From: Candidatus Zixiibacteriota bacterium
GTDB lineage: Bacteria > RBG-13-66-14 > B26-G2 > WVWN01
Assembly: GCA_030613505.1 (NCBI GenBank)
Contig: JAUWLW010000004.1
Coordinates: forward strand, 1 to 64,000
DNA: 64,000 nt
Reading direction: 5' to 3'
Shown in pieces: positions 15,900 through 24,069 of this stretch. A model generated the notes under the pieces. It saw only the letters and a list, made by a program, of their open reading frames with translations, did not search any database and was not told the DNA's origin. Both the position numbers and the translations under genes were made by a program. Each line of letters starts with the position of its first letter. Position 1 is the first letter of the stretch.

Positions 15900-16643
15900 A
15901 TGCGACGCAGGCTCGCGACATTCGGTACGGTGGCCGCGGCGCTGGTTATAATTGCTTGCGCCTCAAAGAAGATTGCGCTCGAATTGAGCGTGGACCAGTT
16001 GCGCGCCACGGGATTAGCCAAACTGGAAGCGGGGGACCAACCCGGGGCGCGGGAGATGTTCGAGGATATGATAACGCGCTCCAGCGCCGTAGCCCCGGAA
16101 GCGTTGTATTATATCGCGGTATCGTACTACGACCAGGGTTTGTACGAAGAAGCGTTTGTGCGTTTCGAACAGATCATCGACCGCTACCCGGCGAGCGAGT
16201 GGTGCGACGACGCGCAGTATATGAAGGCCGAGTCGAGGCTGGCTTCCGCGTTGCCCCTCGACCGGGACCAGACCGCGGTCGACGAAGCGCTTGACGAATT
16301 CGTGACGTTGATCGAGGAATACGAGAACTCGCCTCTCGTACCGGAAGCGCAGGAGGGTATCGCCAAAGCGCGCCGCTTGAAGGCTGCGAAGTTGTTGGCC
16401 ATCGGGAAGTTTTATAAGAAGACGGGCGAGCGCCGGGCGGCCGTTGTCTACTTCGAGAACCTCGCCGCGGATTACCCGGGATATGAACGTTTGGATGAAG
16501 CTGCGTTCCTCGCTGCCGAGTGTTACGGCGCGTTGGGGGATGCCGAGGCGGCCTCCCGAAACTACCGCGTAGTGTTGAGTCGTTTCCCCGAGAGTCCCTT
16601 CGCTGCGGCCGCGGCTTCCCGCCTGGCCGCGCTGGAAGGATAG
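15900..16643 (+). CDS. bamD: Outer-membrane assembly lipoprotein BamD-like
   Basis: The 247-residue protein has a lipobox (VIIAC, Cys20) and about five tetratricopeptide-like repeats: APEALYYIAVSYYDQGLYEEA, FEQIIDRYPASEWCDDAQYM, ALDEFVTLIEEYENSPLVPEA, AKLLAIGKFYKKTGERRAAVV and YRVVLSRFPESPFA. The LAIGKFYxK segment at the fourth repeat is typical of BamD, which is part of the machine that folds barrels into the outer membrane. Length matches the family. YbgF-like TPR lipoproteins are the alternative. It is six bases after the preceding lipoprotein. Confidence 0.78.
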   Translation: MRRRLATFGTVAAALVIIACASKKIALELSVDQLRATGLAKLEAGDQPGAREMFEDMITRSSAVAPEALYYIAVSYYDQGLYEEAFVRFEQIIDRYPASEWCDDAQYMKAESRLASALPLDRDQTAVDEALDEFVTLIEEYENSPLVPEAQEGIAKARRLKAAKLLAIGKFYKKTGERRAAVVYFENLAADYPGYERLDEAAFLAAECYGALGDAEAASRNYRVVLSRFPESPFAAAAASRLAALEG

Positions 16644-16665
16644 CGAAAAAGCGAAAACCGTTTAC

Positions 16666-17274
16666 GTGGAGGACCAACTAGCCAGACTCGACCGCGATAA
16701 GGCGGTCGTAATATTCGGCGGGACGTTCGACCCGCCTCACCTCGGCCACCTCGTCGTGGCCGACGATGTTTATTATCGGCTGGCGCCGGCCGCAATATTA
16801 TTCATTCCGGCGGCTACGCCTCCCCACAAGCAAGGCGAACGCCACACCCCGGCCGAGACGCGGCTACATATGGTACGCTTGGCCGTGGCGGGAGACCGCC
16901 GTTTCGTGGCGTCGTCGTTGGAAGTAGAACGCGGCGGCGTCTCGTATACCGTGGATACGGCGGCGGCTTTGCGCGACGCGGGTTTTTCCAGGATAACCGT
17001 CGCGGTGGGTGCCGATAACCTCGTCGAGGTTCCGACCTGGAAGGATTGGCGACGGTTGCTCGAGGAGGTAAGGCTGGTGGCGTTGACGCGCCCGGGCTAC
17101 GACCTGGGCGACGCCCCGGCCGAACTCGACGGCCGGTTCGAGCCGCTGGAGGTTGCGCCCATCCCCGTTTCATCCACTATGGTGCGAGGCCGCGTTCGCG
17201 CCGGCGAGCCGTTCCGATACCTCGTGCCGCCGGCGGTTTTCGATTTCATTTTATCTTCCCGAATCTACCGATGA
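16666..17274 (+). CDS. nadD: Nicotinate-nucleotide adenylyltransferase
   Basis: The 202-residue protein has VIFGGTFDPPHLGHL, the nucleotidyl-transferase HxGH motif, PPHK, YTVDTAAAL, GADN and the VSSTMVRGR (ISSTxxR) signature, all of NadD. It makes nicotinic acid adenine dinucleotide from nicotinate mononucleotide and ATP in NAD synthesis. The start codon is GTG at 16666; the protein motif begins about 15 residues in, as usual. The stop overlaps the start of the HD protein gene as ATGA. Confidence 0.95.
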   Translation: MEDQLARLDRDKAVVIFGGTFDPPHLGHLVVADDVYYRLAPAAILFIPAATPPHKQGERHTPAETRLHMVRLAVAGDRRFVASSLEVERGGVSYTVDTAAALRDAGFSRITVAVGADNLVEVPTWKDWRRLLEEVRLVALTRPGYDLGDAPAELDGRFEPLEVAPIPVSSTMVRGRVRAGEPFRYLVPPAVFDFILSSRIYR

Positions 17275-17912
17275 GCGCCGCGCCTGATTTCGACGGCCTC
17301 GTGGCGGCATTACGCGGAGCCGACGATTTGAGCTCGGTTTTGGGGACGATTATGCCGCCCGGCAGGTGGCGGCACAGCGACGCGGCGTCGCGCCTCGCAG
17401 CGGAATTAGCAGCGCAGTACCGTTACCCGGCGGCGGACGTAGCCCGGCGGGCCGCGCTCCTCCACGACGTCGGCCGGACGTTGACGACCTCGGCCTTGGC
17501 GGCGATCGTCGATTGGCGCGGGTGGCCCCCCGACGAAGATGAACGTGCGGTGGGGCCGGGTTTGATGCACGGGCCGGCGGGGGCCGCGGTAGCCGCCGCG
17601 GTGGGCCTGGCGGGGGAAGGTGCTGCGGCCATCCGCTACCACGTCACGGGCCGAGCGGATCTTTCTTTGTTGGATAAAATAATAATGGCCGCGGACGCCG
17701 CCGAGGAAACGCGGCGATATCCGTGGGCGGCTACGGCGCGGCGGGCGTTGCAGGAATCGCTCGATCTCGCGGTCGCTTTTTGGATAACGCTTAAAGCGGA
17801 GCAGGTTCGCGCCGCGGGCCGTAAGCTCCATCCGCGCGCGAGCCAAACGCTGGCCTCCCTAGGCTCGAGAATAGCCGCCGAGGCGCGGCGGCTCGTTACC
17901 CCTTTTCTGTAG
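17271..17912 (+). CDS. YqeK-like HD-domain hydrolase
   Basis: The 213-residue protein starts in the ATGA overlap with nadD. RWRHSDAASRLAAELAAQY and RRAALLHDVGRTL carry the first His and the HD pair; HGPAGAAVAAAVG and AAIRYHVTG hold later metal-binding His residues, and LLDKIIMAADAAEE the last Asp. This order is that of YqeK-type HD proteins (symmetric diadenosine tetraphosphate hydrolases), which very often follow nadD; the usual third partner rsfS is here far away at 40077. The C-terminal about 60 residues are variable. The long upstream open frame overlapping nadD is not used. Confidence 0.82.
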   Translation: MSAAPDFDGLVAALRGADDLSSVLGTIMPPGRWRHSDAASRLAAELAAQYRYPAADVARRAALLHDVGRTLTTSALAAIVDWRGWPPDEDERAVGPGLMHGPAGAAVAAAVGLAGEGAAAIRYHVTGRADLSLLDKIIMAADAAEETRRYPWAATARRALQESLDLAVAFWITLKAEQVRAAGRKLHPRASQTLASLGSRIAAEARRLVTPFL

Positions 17913-17918
17913 GGTTGT

Positions 17919-19373
17919 TTATCGGTCGCGCGGACGCCGGCGCAACAAGAAGGCGACGTCGTCGGCGCGGACCGCGCCCGTTAAGAACGCACAGCCGACG
18001 TAGATGACGGCGAGGGTCGGAACCTCGGCGTAGAGAGGCAGCGCGCGCGTGACGTACGTCGCCAACGCCATAGCGGCCGCGGCCGGTACGACCCGGGCGA
18101 GGGTATTAAAGAGGCCGAGACGGCCGAGCCAAAGGCGCAGTAGCGCCAGGCGGGCGACGCCTTGGGTGGATTCCGTGGCGAGGAAGGCCGCCGCGGCCCC
18201 GAGCGGTCCCCACAACGGGATAAGGACGAGGTTGGCGGCGACGTTTACGGCTGCGCCGCCGGCCGCCACCGCGGTGTTAGCGCGCTCCCGTCGCAAGGCG
18301 TTTAGGGTTACCGCCGCCGGGTAGGAGGCGAAGACGAAAGGTAGCGTCAGCGCCAGGACGGCGAGGAGGCGCGCGGCCTCCCCGTACCCGGCGCCGTATG
18401 CGAGGTCGACGATTGCGCCGGCGCGCAGGAATATATAAACCGCCGCTGGGAAGGATAGCAATGCGAGGTAGCGGATCGACCGGGCTGCGACCTTGCCGGG
18501 GTCGCCGTCGGCGCCGGCCGCAAGTCGCGAGAGGTACGGGTAGAGGGCTTGCGTGAGCGCCGACGGGATGAAACACAAGAACGTAACGAGCTTGGCCGCC
18601 GCGGCGTAAACGCCGGTGGCGGCGTCGCCTGCGAAGAAGGATAGAAGGGAGTAGTGGAGCTGCATGTAAATAGTGATGAAGATGCCGTTGAGGCCGAAAG
18701 GTAGGCTCCGCCAGAGTAGGGTAGGGAAGGCTCGAGCCGGCGGCCGCGTGAAGCGTATGCCGAGGCGCCGCCGCACCCAAAAGAAAGCGAACGCTGCGAC
18801 CAGCGTCTCGACTGCCAAGAACCCCCACAGTATGCCGCGCGCGCCGAAGCCGGCGAGCGCTGCGCCGATGCCGACGACGGCGTTCAACGTAACCCGTAAG
18901 ACCCCCAATACCAACACATACGACATCCGCTCGTACGCGTAGAAGAAAGCCCCCACGACGGTTTCCACGCCGGCGACGAAGCTCGTCGTGAGCGCCGCGG
19001 CCAGGACGAGCTCCTGTACCGCGGTGGGCTTTCCGCTTACGCCTATGGTAACCGCCGTCGCCGCCACAACCAGGACACCCATGACGAGTTTAACGGCGAA
19101 GGCCACGGTGAAGTAGAGCGGGCCGTCGTCCTTGTTGACGGCGATCTGGCGGATGATGAGGTCGTTAAGGCCGAGGTGCACCGCCACCGAGAAGAGCGTC
19201 GCGTACGAGAGCGCGAAGGCGTACCGCCCCAGCTCCTCCGCGCCGAGGACGCGGGCGATAACGAAAAATATCGCCATGTTGAGGATGATGCGGTAGGCGT
19301 TCGTCGCCAGTAGATACGCGGCGTTAGCGGCGACTCTTTTGGCGCCGGTTCCGTTTTCGTCGGGTTCTTCCAT
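17919..19373 (-). CDS. Polysaccharide flippase (MOP superfamily, Wzx/RfbX-like)
   Basis: The 484-residue protein has about 12-14 transmembrane segments and the family opening AAYLLATNAYRIILNMAIFF with ARVLGAEELGRYAFALSYA. It belongs to the Wzx/MurJ/MATE superfamily that flips lipid-linked sugars across the inner membrane for O-antigen or capsule assembly. It lies after the terminator of pmbA and converges on the nadD unit with six bases between stop codons. No glycan gene cluster surrounds it; glycosyltransferases occur at 33715 and 42766. Confidence 0.9.
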   Translation of the reverse strand: MEEPDENGTGAKRVAANAAYLLATNAYRIILNMAIFFVIARVLGAEELGRYAFALSYATLFSVAVHLGLNDLIIRQIAVNKDDGPLYFTVAFAVKLVMGVLVVAATAVTIGVSGKPTAVQELVLAAALTTSFVAGVETVVGAFFYAYERMSYVLVLGVLRVTLNAVVGIGAALAGFGARGILWGFLAVETLVAAFAFFWVRRRLGIRFTRPPARAFPTLLWRSLPFGLNGIFITIYMQLHYSLLSFFAGDAATGVYAAAAKLVTFLCFIPSALTQALYPYLSRLAAGADGDPGKVAARSIRYLALLSFPAAVYIFLRAGAIVDLAYGAGYGEAARLLAVLALTLPFVFASYPAAVTLNALRRERANTAVAAGGAAVNVAANLVLIPLWGPLGAAAAFLATESTQGVARLALLRLWLGRLGLFNTLARVVPAAAAMALATYVTRALPLYAEVPTLAVIYVGCAFLTGAVRADDVAFLLRRRPRDR

Positions 19374-19382
19374 TTTAACGTT

Positions 19383-19408
19383 ACAAAAGCGCCACCCGGA
19401 AGGGTGGC
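19383..19408 (-). terminator. Terminator after pmbA
   Basis: On the minus strand GCCACCC, loop TTCC and GGGTGGC (19408-19391) are followed by GCTTTTGT. It closes the long folK-to-pmbA run; the flippase gene begins ten bases after it. Confidence 0.75.
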
Positions 19409-19429
19409 ACGGGGCGACGGCGAGGCCGG

Positions 19430-20743
19430 TTAGCCTTTCGCCGTTATCGTCTGGTCGGCGACGACGACCGTGGGCGCCATGTAACGGCCCTCGGAACGGC
19501 GGGTATCGCTGGAGATCGCGCGGAGCCGCCGACCTAACATTTCGAAAACGTTCCCGCCGAAGATGCAGTCCTTAACGCGTCCTACGATCTCGCCGTTTTC
19601 TATTTTTAGCGCGTACGCGGCGGCGGCGCTTAGTTCGCCGCTGCGGACGTTGCCCATGGAGCCGCCCGCGGCGTGCAGTAACAGGAGCCCTATTTTCGTG
19701 TCCGCTATAAGTTGGGCCGAGGTATTTTCGCCGGGTTCGACTATAACGTTCGAGGCGCCCGGGCTGGGCGGCTGCGTCAGCGTGCGGCGGGCGTGGCCGG
19801 TGGAAGCGGTACCCAGCCGCCACGCCGTCGCAAGGTCCGTCAAGTACGACTTAAGTACGCCCTTCTCTATGACGGCCGTACGCCGGGCGGGCGTGCCCTC
19901 GCCGTCGAAAGAGCCTGCCATAAAGCCGAAGCCGTCCGTGGCGTCGTCGATCATCGTAAAACGCGGGTCTGCGACCTCTTCGCCGAGGCGCCCGGCGAGC
20001 GCCGACGAGTCGTCGGCGACGTACGCGCCGTTGACACAGGTGACTACCGGAAAAAGCAAAGTCGGTACTTCCGCCGGGTCGAATATCAGGTCCATCTTTC
20101 CTGTCGGTACGTCTACTATATCGTCCGCCCATTTAAGCGTTTCCAGCAGGCGTCGCACGATCGCCATCTCGTCGAAGTCGCGCGCTACCGAGGCGTCGTA
20201 GTCGTAGTGGTAGAATATATCGTCTTCGGCTGTGCGCCGTACGATTGCGGCGAAGTCGTAGCCGGTTCTGTCTTGGGAGCGGTCCAGGCCGGCCGTATTG
20301 GCGATTCGCGTCCGGCCGACGGTACGGTCTACCTCGACGTCTACGACGTAACGGCTGTCGGCGCTCATTATCATTTCTAACGCTTGTTCGCCCAGCGCGA
20401 CCATGGCCTCGGGCGAGATCTTCGCCGCGGCGTCGTCGAACGTCTTAACGTCGCCGTATTCGGCCGTGCCGTCCGGGAGCTCGTATTCGGCTTTCCGGCC
20501 GAACTTCGCCGCGGCCAGCGCCCCTTCTACGAGGTCATTGATGTCGCCGAGGTCGGTGGTGCTGGCGTAGCCGACCCGGCCGCCGGCGAAGGCGCGTAGT
20601 CCGGCGCCTCGGCCGTCGATTACCGCCGCCTGGTGCAGCTCGCCGGCCTTGAATTTCACGCTGGTGGTCTCGTATTCGCTGAAGATTACTTCAGCTTTAT
20701 CGGCTTTGCGGCCGGCGCGTTCCAATATCTCTTCGACGACCAC
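19430..20743 (-). CDS. pmbA: PmbA/TldE-family protein (metalloprotease partner subunit)
   Basis: From GTG 20743 the protein has 437 residues. It has the U62/TldD-PmbA fold signs: VKFKAGELHQAAVIDGRGAGL, GRVGYASTTDLGDI, PVVTCVNGAYVADDSSALAGR, GEGTPARR-like loop and GNVRSGELSAAAAYALKIENG near the end. PmbA lacks the HExxxH motif and forms a heterodimer with TldD, which degrades or trims peptides (microcin and other RiPP maturation). The GTG was chosen because GGAGGG lies seven bases before it and it follows the tldD stop by two bases; the longer frame to 20797 would overlap tldD. Confidence 0.9.
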   Translation of the reverse strand: MVVEEILERAGRKADKAEVIFSEYETTSVKFKAGELHQAAVIDGRGAGLRAFAGGRVGYASTTDLGDINDLVEGALAAAKFGRKAEYELPDGTAEYGDVKTFDDAAAKISPEAMVALGEQALEMIMSADSRYVVDVEVDRTVGRTRIANTAGLDRSQDRTGYDFAAIVRRTAEDDIFYHYDYDASVARDFDEMAIVRRLLETLKWADDIVDVPTGKMDLIFDPAEVPTLLFPVVTCVNGAYVADDSSALAGRLGEEVADPRFTMIDDATDGFGFMAGSFDGEGTPARRTAVIEKGVLKSYLTDLATAWRLGTASTGHARRTLTQPPSPGASNVIVEPGENTSAQLIADTKIGLLLLHAAGGSMGNVRSGELSAAAAYALKIENGEIVGRVKDCIFGGNVFEMLGRRLRAISSDTRRSEGRYMAPTVVVADQTITAKG

Positions 20744-20745
20744 CC

Positions 20746-22107
20746 TTATCGCCCTCCTATCTGGACGTTTTTGACAAGCATGTGCGGGCCGCCGCACGAG
20801 ACGGGCAGCGGCGATTGGCCCCCTTTACCGCAGCCGCCCATTCCTTCTTCCGGCATCACGAAATCGTTCGCTACGGCGACGATGTTCTCTAACGTCCGGA
20901 AGAGATTGCCCTGGAGCTTGAGGTCGCGGAGGTGTTTCGTCAACTTGCCGTTTTCTATTAAAAAGCCGTCTTCGGCGGTGAAAGTGAAGGTCTCGCCGCC
21001 GGTACCGCCTTTCGCCCGCCGGGCGTATATCCCTCGCGGTACCGACGCCACCATTTCGTCGAAGCTTATGTCGCCCGGTTCGATATAGGTGGACGTCATC
21101 CGCACCAGCGGCGGGTGGCGGTAGTCGAGCGCCCGGGCGTTGCCCGTAGGCTCGACCGCCATACGGGTCGCCGTCTCGCGGTCGTGCAGTAGGCCCGTCA
21201 ATACGCCTTCCTTGATGAGGTATTTTTTCCGGCCGCGGAGTCCCTCGTCGTCGTACGGGACGTAGCCGTTGTGGCCTTCGTAGGTGGCGTCGTCGACGAT
21301 GGACAGGATCTCCGAGCCGAAGCGGCGCCCGAGCGTCATTATCTCGCGCAGCTTTTCGTCCTGGGCGGCGTCGTCGGCTTCCGCGGTATGGCCGAAAGCT
21401 TCGTGGGCGAAGATGCCCGTTAGTACCGGGTCGGCGACGACGTCGTACGTACCGCCGGTTACCGGTTCCGCGTCGAGTAAGCTCGCCGCGCGCACGGCGA
21501 GCTCTTCCACTTCCGCTTCGCGGCCCAGTACGTGGTCGAAGCCTATTATGCCGCCGTAGTTGTTGATAGCCATTTGCACCACGCCACCCTCGCTAGCGAG
21601 AGGCCTGAGCGAGAGGCCGAGGCGCGGCGTCTTTACCGATACCGCCGTCCCCTCGGTGTTGACGAAGACGCGGTAATCGTGGGAGTCGCGGTACCGCGTA
21701 TCGGTGGACGGTATGCGGTCGTGGCCCAACAGGATGTCGTTATACTTACTGACGACGGCGACCTTTTCGTCCAGGTCGACGCGGTGCGCCGGCCGCGGTA
21801 CGTCGATCTCGACGTCGTCGACGTTGACTTCCGCCGGCGCGAACCCGCCGAAGCTCCCGGCTTTGACCTTCGCCAAGCTCACGGCCTTTTCGAGGTACTC
21901 GGCCGCGCGATCGAGATCTTCGAACGACGCGACGCCGAACTGGCCGTTTACCAGCGCTCGTACGAAGCCGCCGCGGGCGCTGTTTAAAGCTACGTCCTTC
22001 AAACCGTCGCCGTCGAAGACGAGCAGCGTAGAGGTAAATTCCTGGTACCGGAACTCGGCGTAGTCGCACGGCGCGTTAGCCAATACGTTCTGCAAATACG
22101 ATTTCAT
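20746..22107 (-). CDS. tldD: TldD-family metalloprotease
   Basis: The 453-residue protein carries HEAFGHTAEAD at about residue 235, the HExxxH zinc site of TldD, followed by PYDDEGLRGRKKYLIKEG, RALDYRHPPLVRMTSTYIEPG, GGTGGETFTFTAEDGFLIENG and GCGKGGQSPLPVSCGGPHM. TldD with its PmbA/TldE partner forms a chamber that cleaves unfolded peptides or leader peptides. Both genes are adjacent and translationally coupled. No RiPP precursor is recognised nearby. Confidence 0.94.
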   Translation of the reverse strand: MKSYLQNVLANAPCDYAEFRYQEFTSTLLVFDGDGLKDVALNSARGGFVRALVNGQFGVASFEDLDRAAEYLEKAVSLAKVKAGSFGGFAPAEVNVDDVEIDVPRPAHRVDLDEKVAVVSKYNDILLGHDRIPSTDTRYRDSHDYRVFVNTEGTAVSVKTPRLGLSLRPLASEGGVVQMAINNYGGIIGFDHVLGREAEVEELAVRAASLLDAEPVTGGTYDVVADPVLTGIFAHEAFGHTAEADDAAQDEKLREIMTLGRRFGSEILSIVDDATYEGHNGYVPYDDEGLRGRKKYLIKEGVLTGLLHDRETATRMAVEPTGNARALDYRHPPLVRMTSTYIEPGDISFDEMVASVPRGIYARRAKGGTGGETFTFTAEDGFLIENGKLTKHLRDLKLQGNLFRTLENIVAVANDFVMPEEGMGGCGKGGQSPLPVSCGGPHMLVKNVQIGGR

Positions 22108-22113
22108 GCGCGG

Positions 22114-22494
22114 TCAGTTCTCCTCGCCCGGGGTGGCTTCTTCGTCGTCGGGGGGCGTATATTCCCAAAGGTGTGCGTCGATGAACTCACGGAGATTCCG
22201 GCGATATGTTTCGTTTCCCGGGTCCAGCTGCGCTGCTTTGCGGTATTTGTCATACGCCTCTTCCAACTTGCCTTGGGCTTCCAACGCCACGGCCAGGTTG
22301 TTGTGTAGGCGCGCGTCGTCGGGGTCTTCGGCCAACGCTTGGCGGAGGCGGTACTCCGCCTCGCGCCAGAGTCCCTCTTCCTGGGCGCGAATGGCGAAGC
22401 GGTTATAGTCGCTCGTCGTTACGAGCCACGGCGACTTGCAGCTCGCCGCGGCGACGACGAATATCGCCGCTAACGTTAAATAAGCTCGTCTCAT
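22114..22494 (-). CDS. Small TPR lipoprotein
   Basis: From the ATG at 22494 the product has 126 residues with lipobox AAASC (Cys19) and two TPR units (AEYRLRQALAEDPDDARLHN, NLAVALEAQGKLEEAYDKYR, AAQLDPGN), then an acidic tail. The 13 codons upstream in the open frame contain no signal sequence and are left out. It is probably an outer-membrane or periplasmic adaptor. It lies between amrS and tldD with gaps of 28 and 6 bases. Confidence 0.75.
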   Translation of the reverse strand: MRRAYLTLAAIFVVAAASCKSPWLVTTSDYNRFAIRAQEEGLWREAEYRLRQALAEDPDDARLHNNLAVALEAQGKLEEAYDKYRKAAQLDPGNETYRRNLREFIDAHLWEYTPPDDEEATPGEEN

Positions 22495-22522
22495 ATATAC
22501 CCGACGCGGCCGAGCGTCGCAA

Positions 22523-23527
22523 CTATAATACAATCTCGCTGGGCCGGCCGCAATTGTTACATTTCCCGTCTTTTAGGCCTACGACCTCGGCGCTGTAACC
22601 TCGGCGGTTGACGAGGAGGTTTCCGCACTGGGGGCAACTCGTGTCGGTCCCGCCTATCCCGGCGACGTTGCCCAGGTATACGTAGTAGAGGTCGCGGTCG
22701 GCTATTTCCTTGGCGCGGAGGAGGTGGTGGGTCGGCGTGGGCGGTGCGTCCATTTTGAAGTGGGGGAAGTAACGCGAGAAATGTACCGGCGTATCGCGCC
22801 CCAGGTTCTCGAGTACCCACTTGACGAACGCCGCGACTTCGTCTTCGCCGTCGTTCAGATCCGGTACGAGGAGGTGGGTGATTTCCAAGTGAAGGTGTTC
22901 TTTGAAGATAGCGGCGGTGCGCAAAACCGGCTCCAGCCTTCCGCCGCAGTAGTCGCGGTAGAATTCGTCCGACAGCGATTTGATGTCGACGTTCGCGGCG
23001 TCGAGGTACGCGGCTATCTCGCGGGCGGGCTCTTCTTCCAGGAAACCGTTGGTAACGGCGACGTTATACAGGCCGCGGTCGCGCGCCGCCAGGCAGGAGT
23101 CGCGGACGTACTCCCACCAGACGAGCGGTTCGGTGTAGGTGTACGCGATTCCGGGCGAGTCGTGGGCCGCGGCCAGCTGGGCCAACGCCTCCGCGGAGAG
23201 ATAATGGGTCGCCGTTTTATCCTGGGATATCTGGAAGTTCTGGCAGCCGCGGCAACGCAGGTTGCAGCCGTTGGGGCCGGTCGACAACACGTAGTCGCCG
23301 GGGTGGAAGTGGTAGATAGGTTTTTTTTCGATGGGGTCGATGGCGGTCGAGACGAGTTCGCCGTAGGCCGCGGCGTAGAGCGAGCCTCCCCGGTTTTCGC
23401 GCAAGTTGCACTCGCCCCTGTCGCCATCGCATATCACGCAACGTTGGGGGCAGAGGTCGCATTCTACGCGACCGTCGCTCACGGCGTGCCAATACGACGC
23501 CTCGACCTCTTGCCGGTTTAGGTTCAT
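22523..23527 (-). CDS. amrS: AmmeMemoRadiSam system radical SAM enzyme (second copy)
   Basis: The 334-residue protein starts at an ATG overlapping the previous stop (ATGA). It has EVEASYWHAVSDGRVECDLC, CPQRC, DPIEKKPIYHFHPGDY, the CNLRCRGC radical SAM motif, TEPLVWWEYV, AANVDIKSLSDEFYRDYCGG and HFSRYFPHFKM. At the C-terminus two CxxC pairs (CPQCGNLL and CNNCGRP) make an extra zinc-ribbon-like or auxiliary cluster site. The copy at the left window edge has the same core. The substrate of AmrS is unknown. It sits inside the folK-to-pmbA run, with no AMMECR1 or Memo gene beside it. Confidence 0.93.
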   Translation of the reverse strand: MNLNRQEVEASYWHAVSDGRVECDLCPQRCVICDGDRGECNLRENRGGSLYAAAYGELVSTAIDPIEKKPIYHFHPGDYVLSTGPNGCNLRCRGCQNFQISQDKTATHYLSAEALAQLAAAHDSPGIAYTYTEPLVWWEYVRDSCLAARDRGLYNVAVTNGFLEEEPAREIAAYLDAANVDIKSLSDEFYRDYCGGRLEPVLRTAAIFKEHLHLEITHLLVPDLNDGEDEVAAFVKWVLENLGRDTPVHFSRYFPHFKMDAPPTPTHHLLRAKEIADRDLYYVYLGNVAGIGGTDTSCPQCGNLLVNRRGYSAEVVGLKDGKCNNCGRPSEIVL

Positions 23528-24024
23528 TTCGTCAACGTCTCGTAGTAAGGTTGGGCCCAACCTTTGCGCTCCGGGTCGAGCATGTTCGCGAACGCCCGTT
23601 CCGCTTCTTTTTTAGCGTGCGCCGTCTCTTCGTTCATATCGCCCGCGCCTTCGCCGCCGTACAGGGCTTGGATGCGGGAGTACGTTTTATAAACGGAGTA
23701 CCATAAGAGGAAGGCTACGAAGTTATCGCCCCGGTTGGTGAAGTACGGGGCGTATTGTTGCGCCGAGGCGATTTTAGTGTTGGCCGCCAGCGCTTCGATC
23801 GCTCGCTCCTGGACGTCGTCCGACGCGTCGCCTATCGCGGTCGCCAGCGCCTCGATCTCGTCCTCCGACAATCCTTTGGCCGCGGCCTTCGCTAGTAGCT
23901 CTTGGGCCGCCCGGGCCCTCTTCTCGGCGTCTTTGCTGTCGAGCTCTTCGGCCCAATTTTTGGCCCCCGCCCAAGTCGCCGCGAGGGCGACGAGCGTGAG
24001 TACGACGATAATATAGTTTCTCAT
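23524..24024 (-). CDS. Secreted protein of unknown function, HEAT-like helices
   Basis: The 166-residue protein has a signal peptide (MRNYIIVVLTLVALAATWAG) and then helical sequence: WAEELDSKDAEKRARAAQEL and ALATAIGDASDDVQERAIEAL resemble two HEAT repeats. The second half is aromatic (NFVAFLLWYSVYKTYSRI) and may contain an amphipathic or membrane-associated helix. No family is recognised. Its stop overlaps the amrS start, so the two are translationally coupled and may work together. Confidence 0.65.
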   Translation of the reverse strand: MRNYIIVVLTLVALAATWAGAKNWAEELDSKDAEKRARAAQELLAKAAAKGLSEDEIEALATAIGDASDDVQERAIEALAANTKIASAQQYAPYFTNRGDNFVAFLLWYSVYKTYSRIQALYGGEGAGDMNEETAHAKKEAERAFANMLDPERKGWAQPYYETLTK

Positions 24025-24069
24025 TCCGTGACTCCCGAACAGTTTATAACGGGGGTTCCATTTCGCCGT

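Noticed and set aside
22724-23521. 265-codon open frame antisense to the second amrS
   Set aside because: Shadow of the radical SAM gene; no recognisable protein features.
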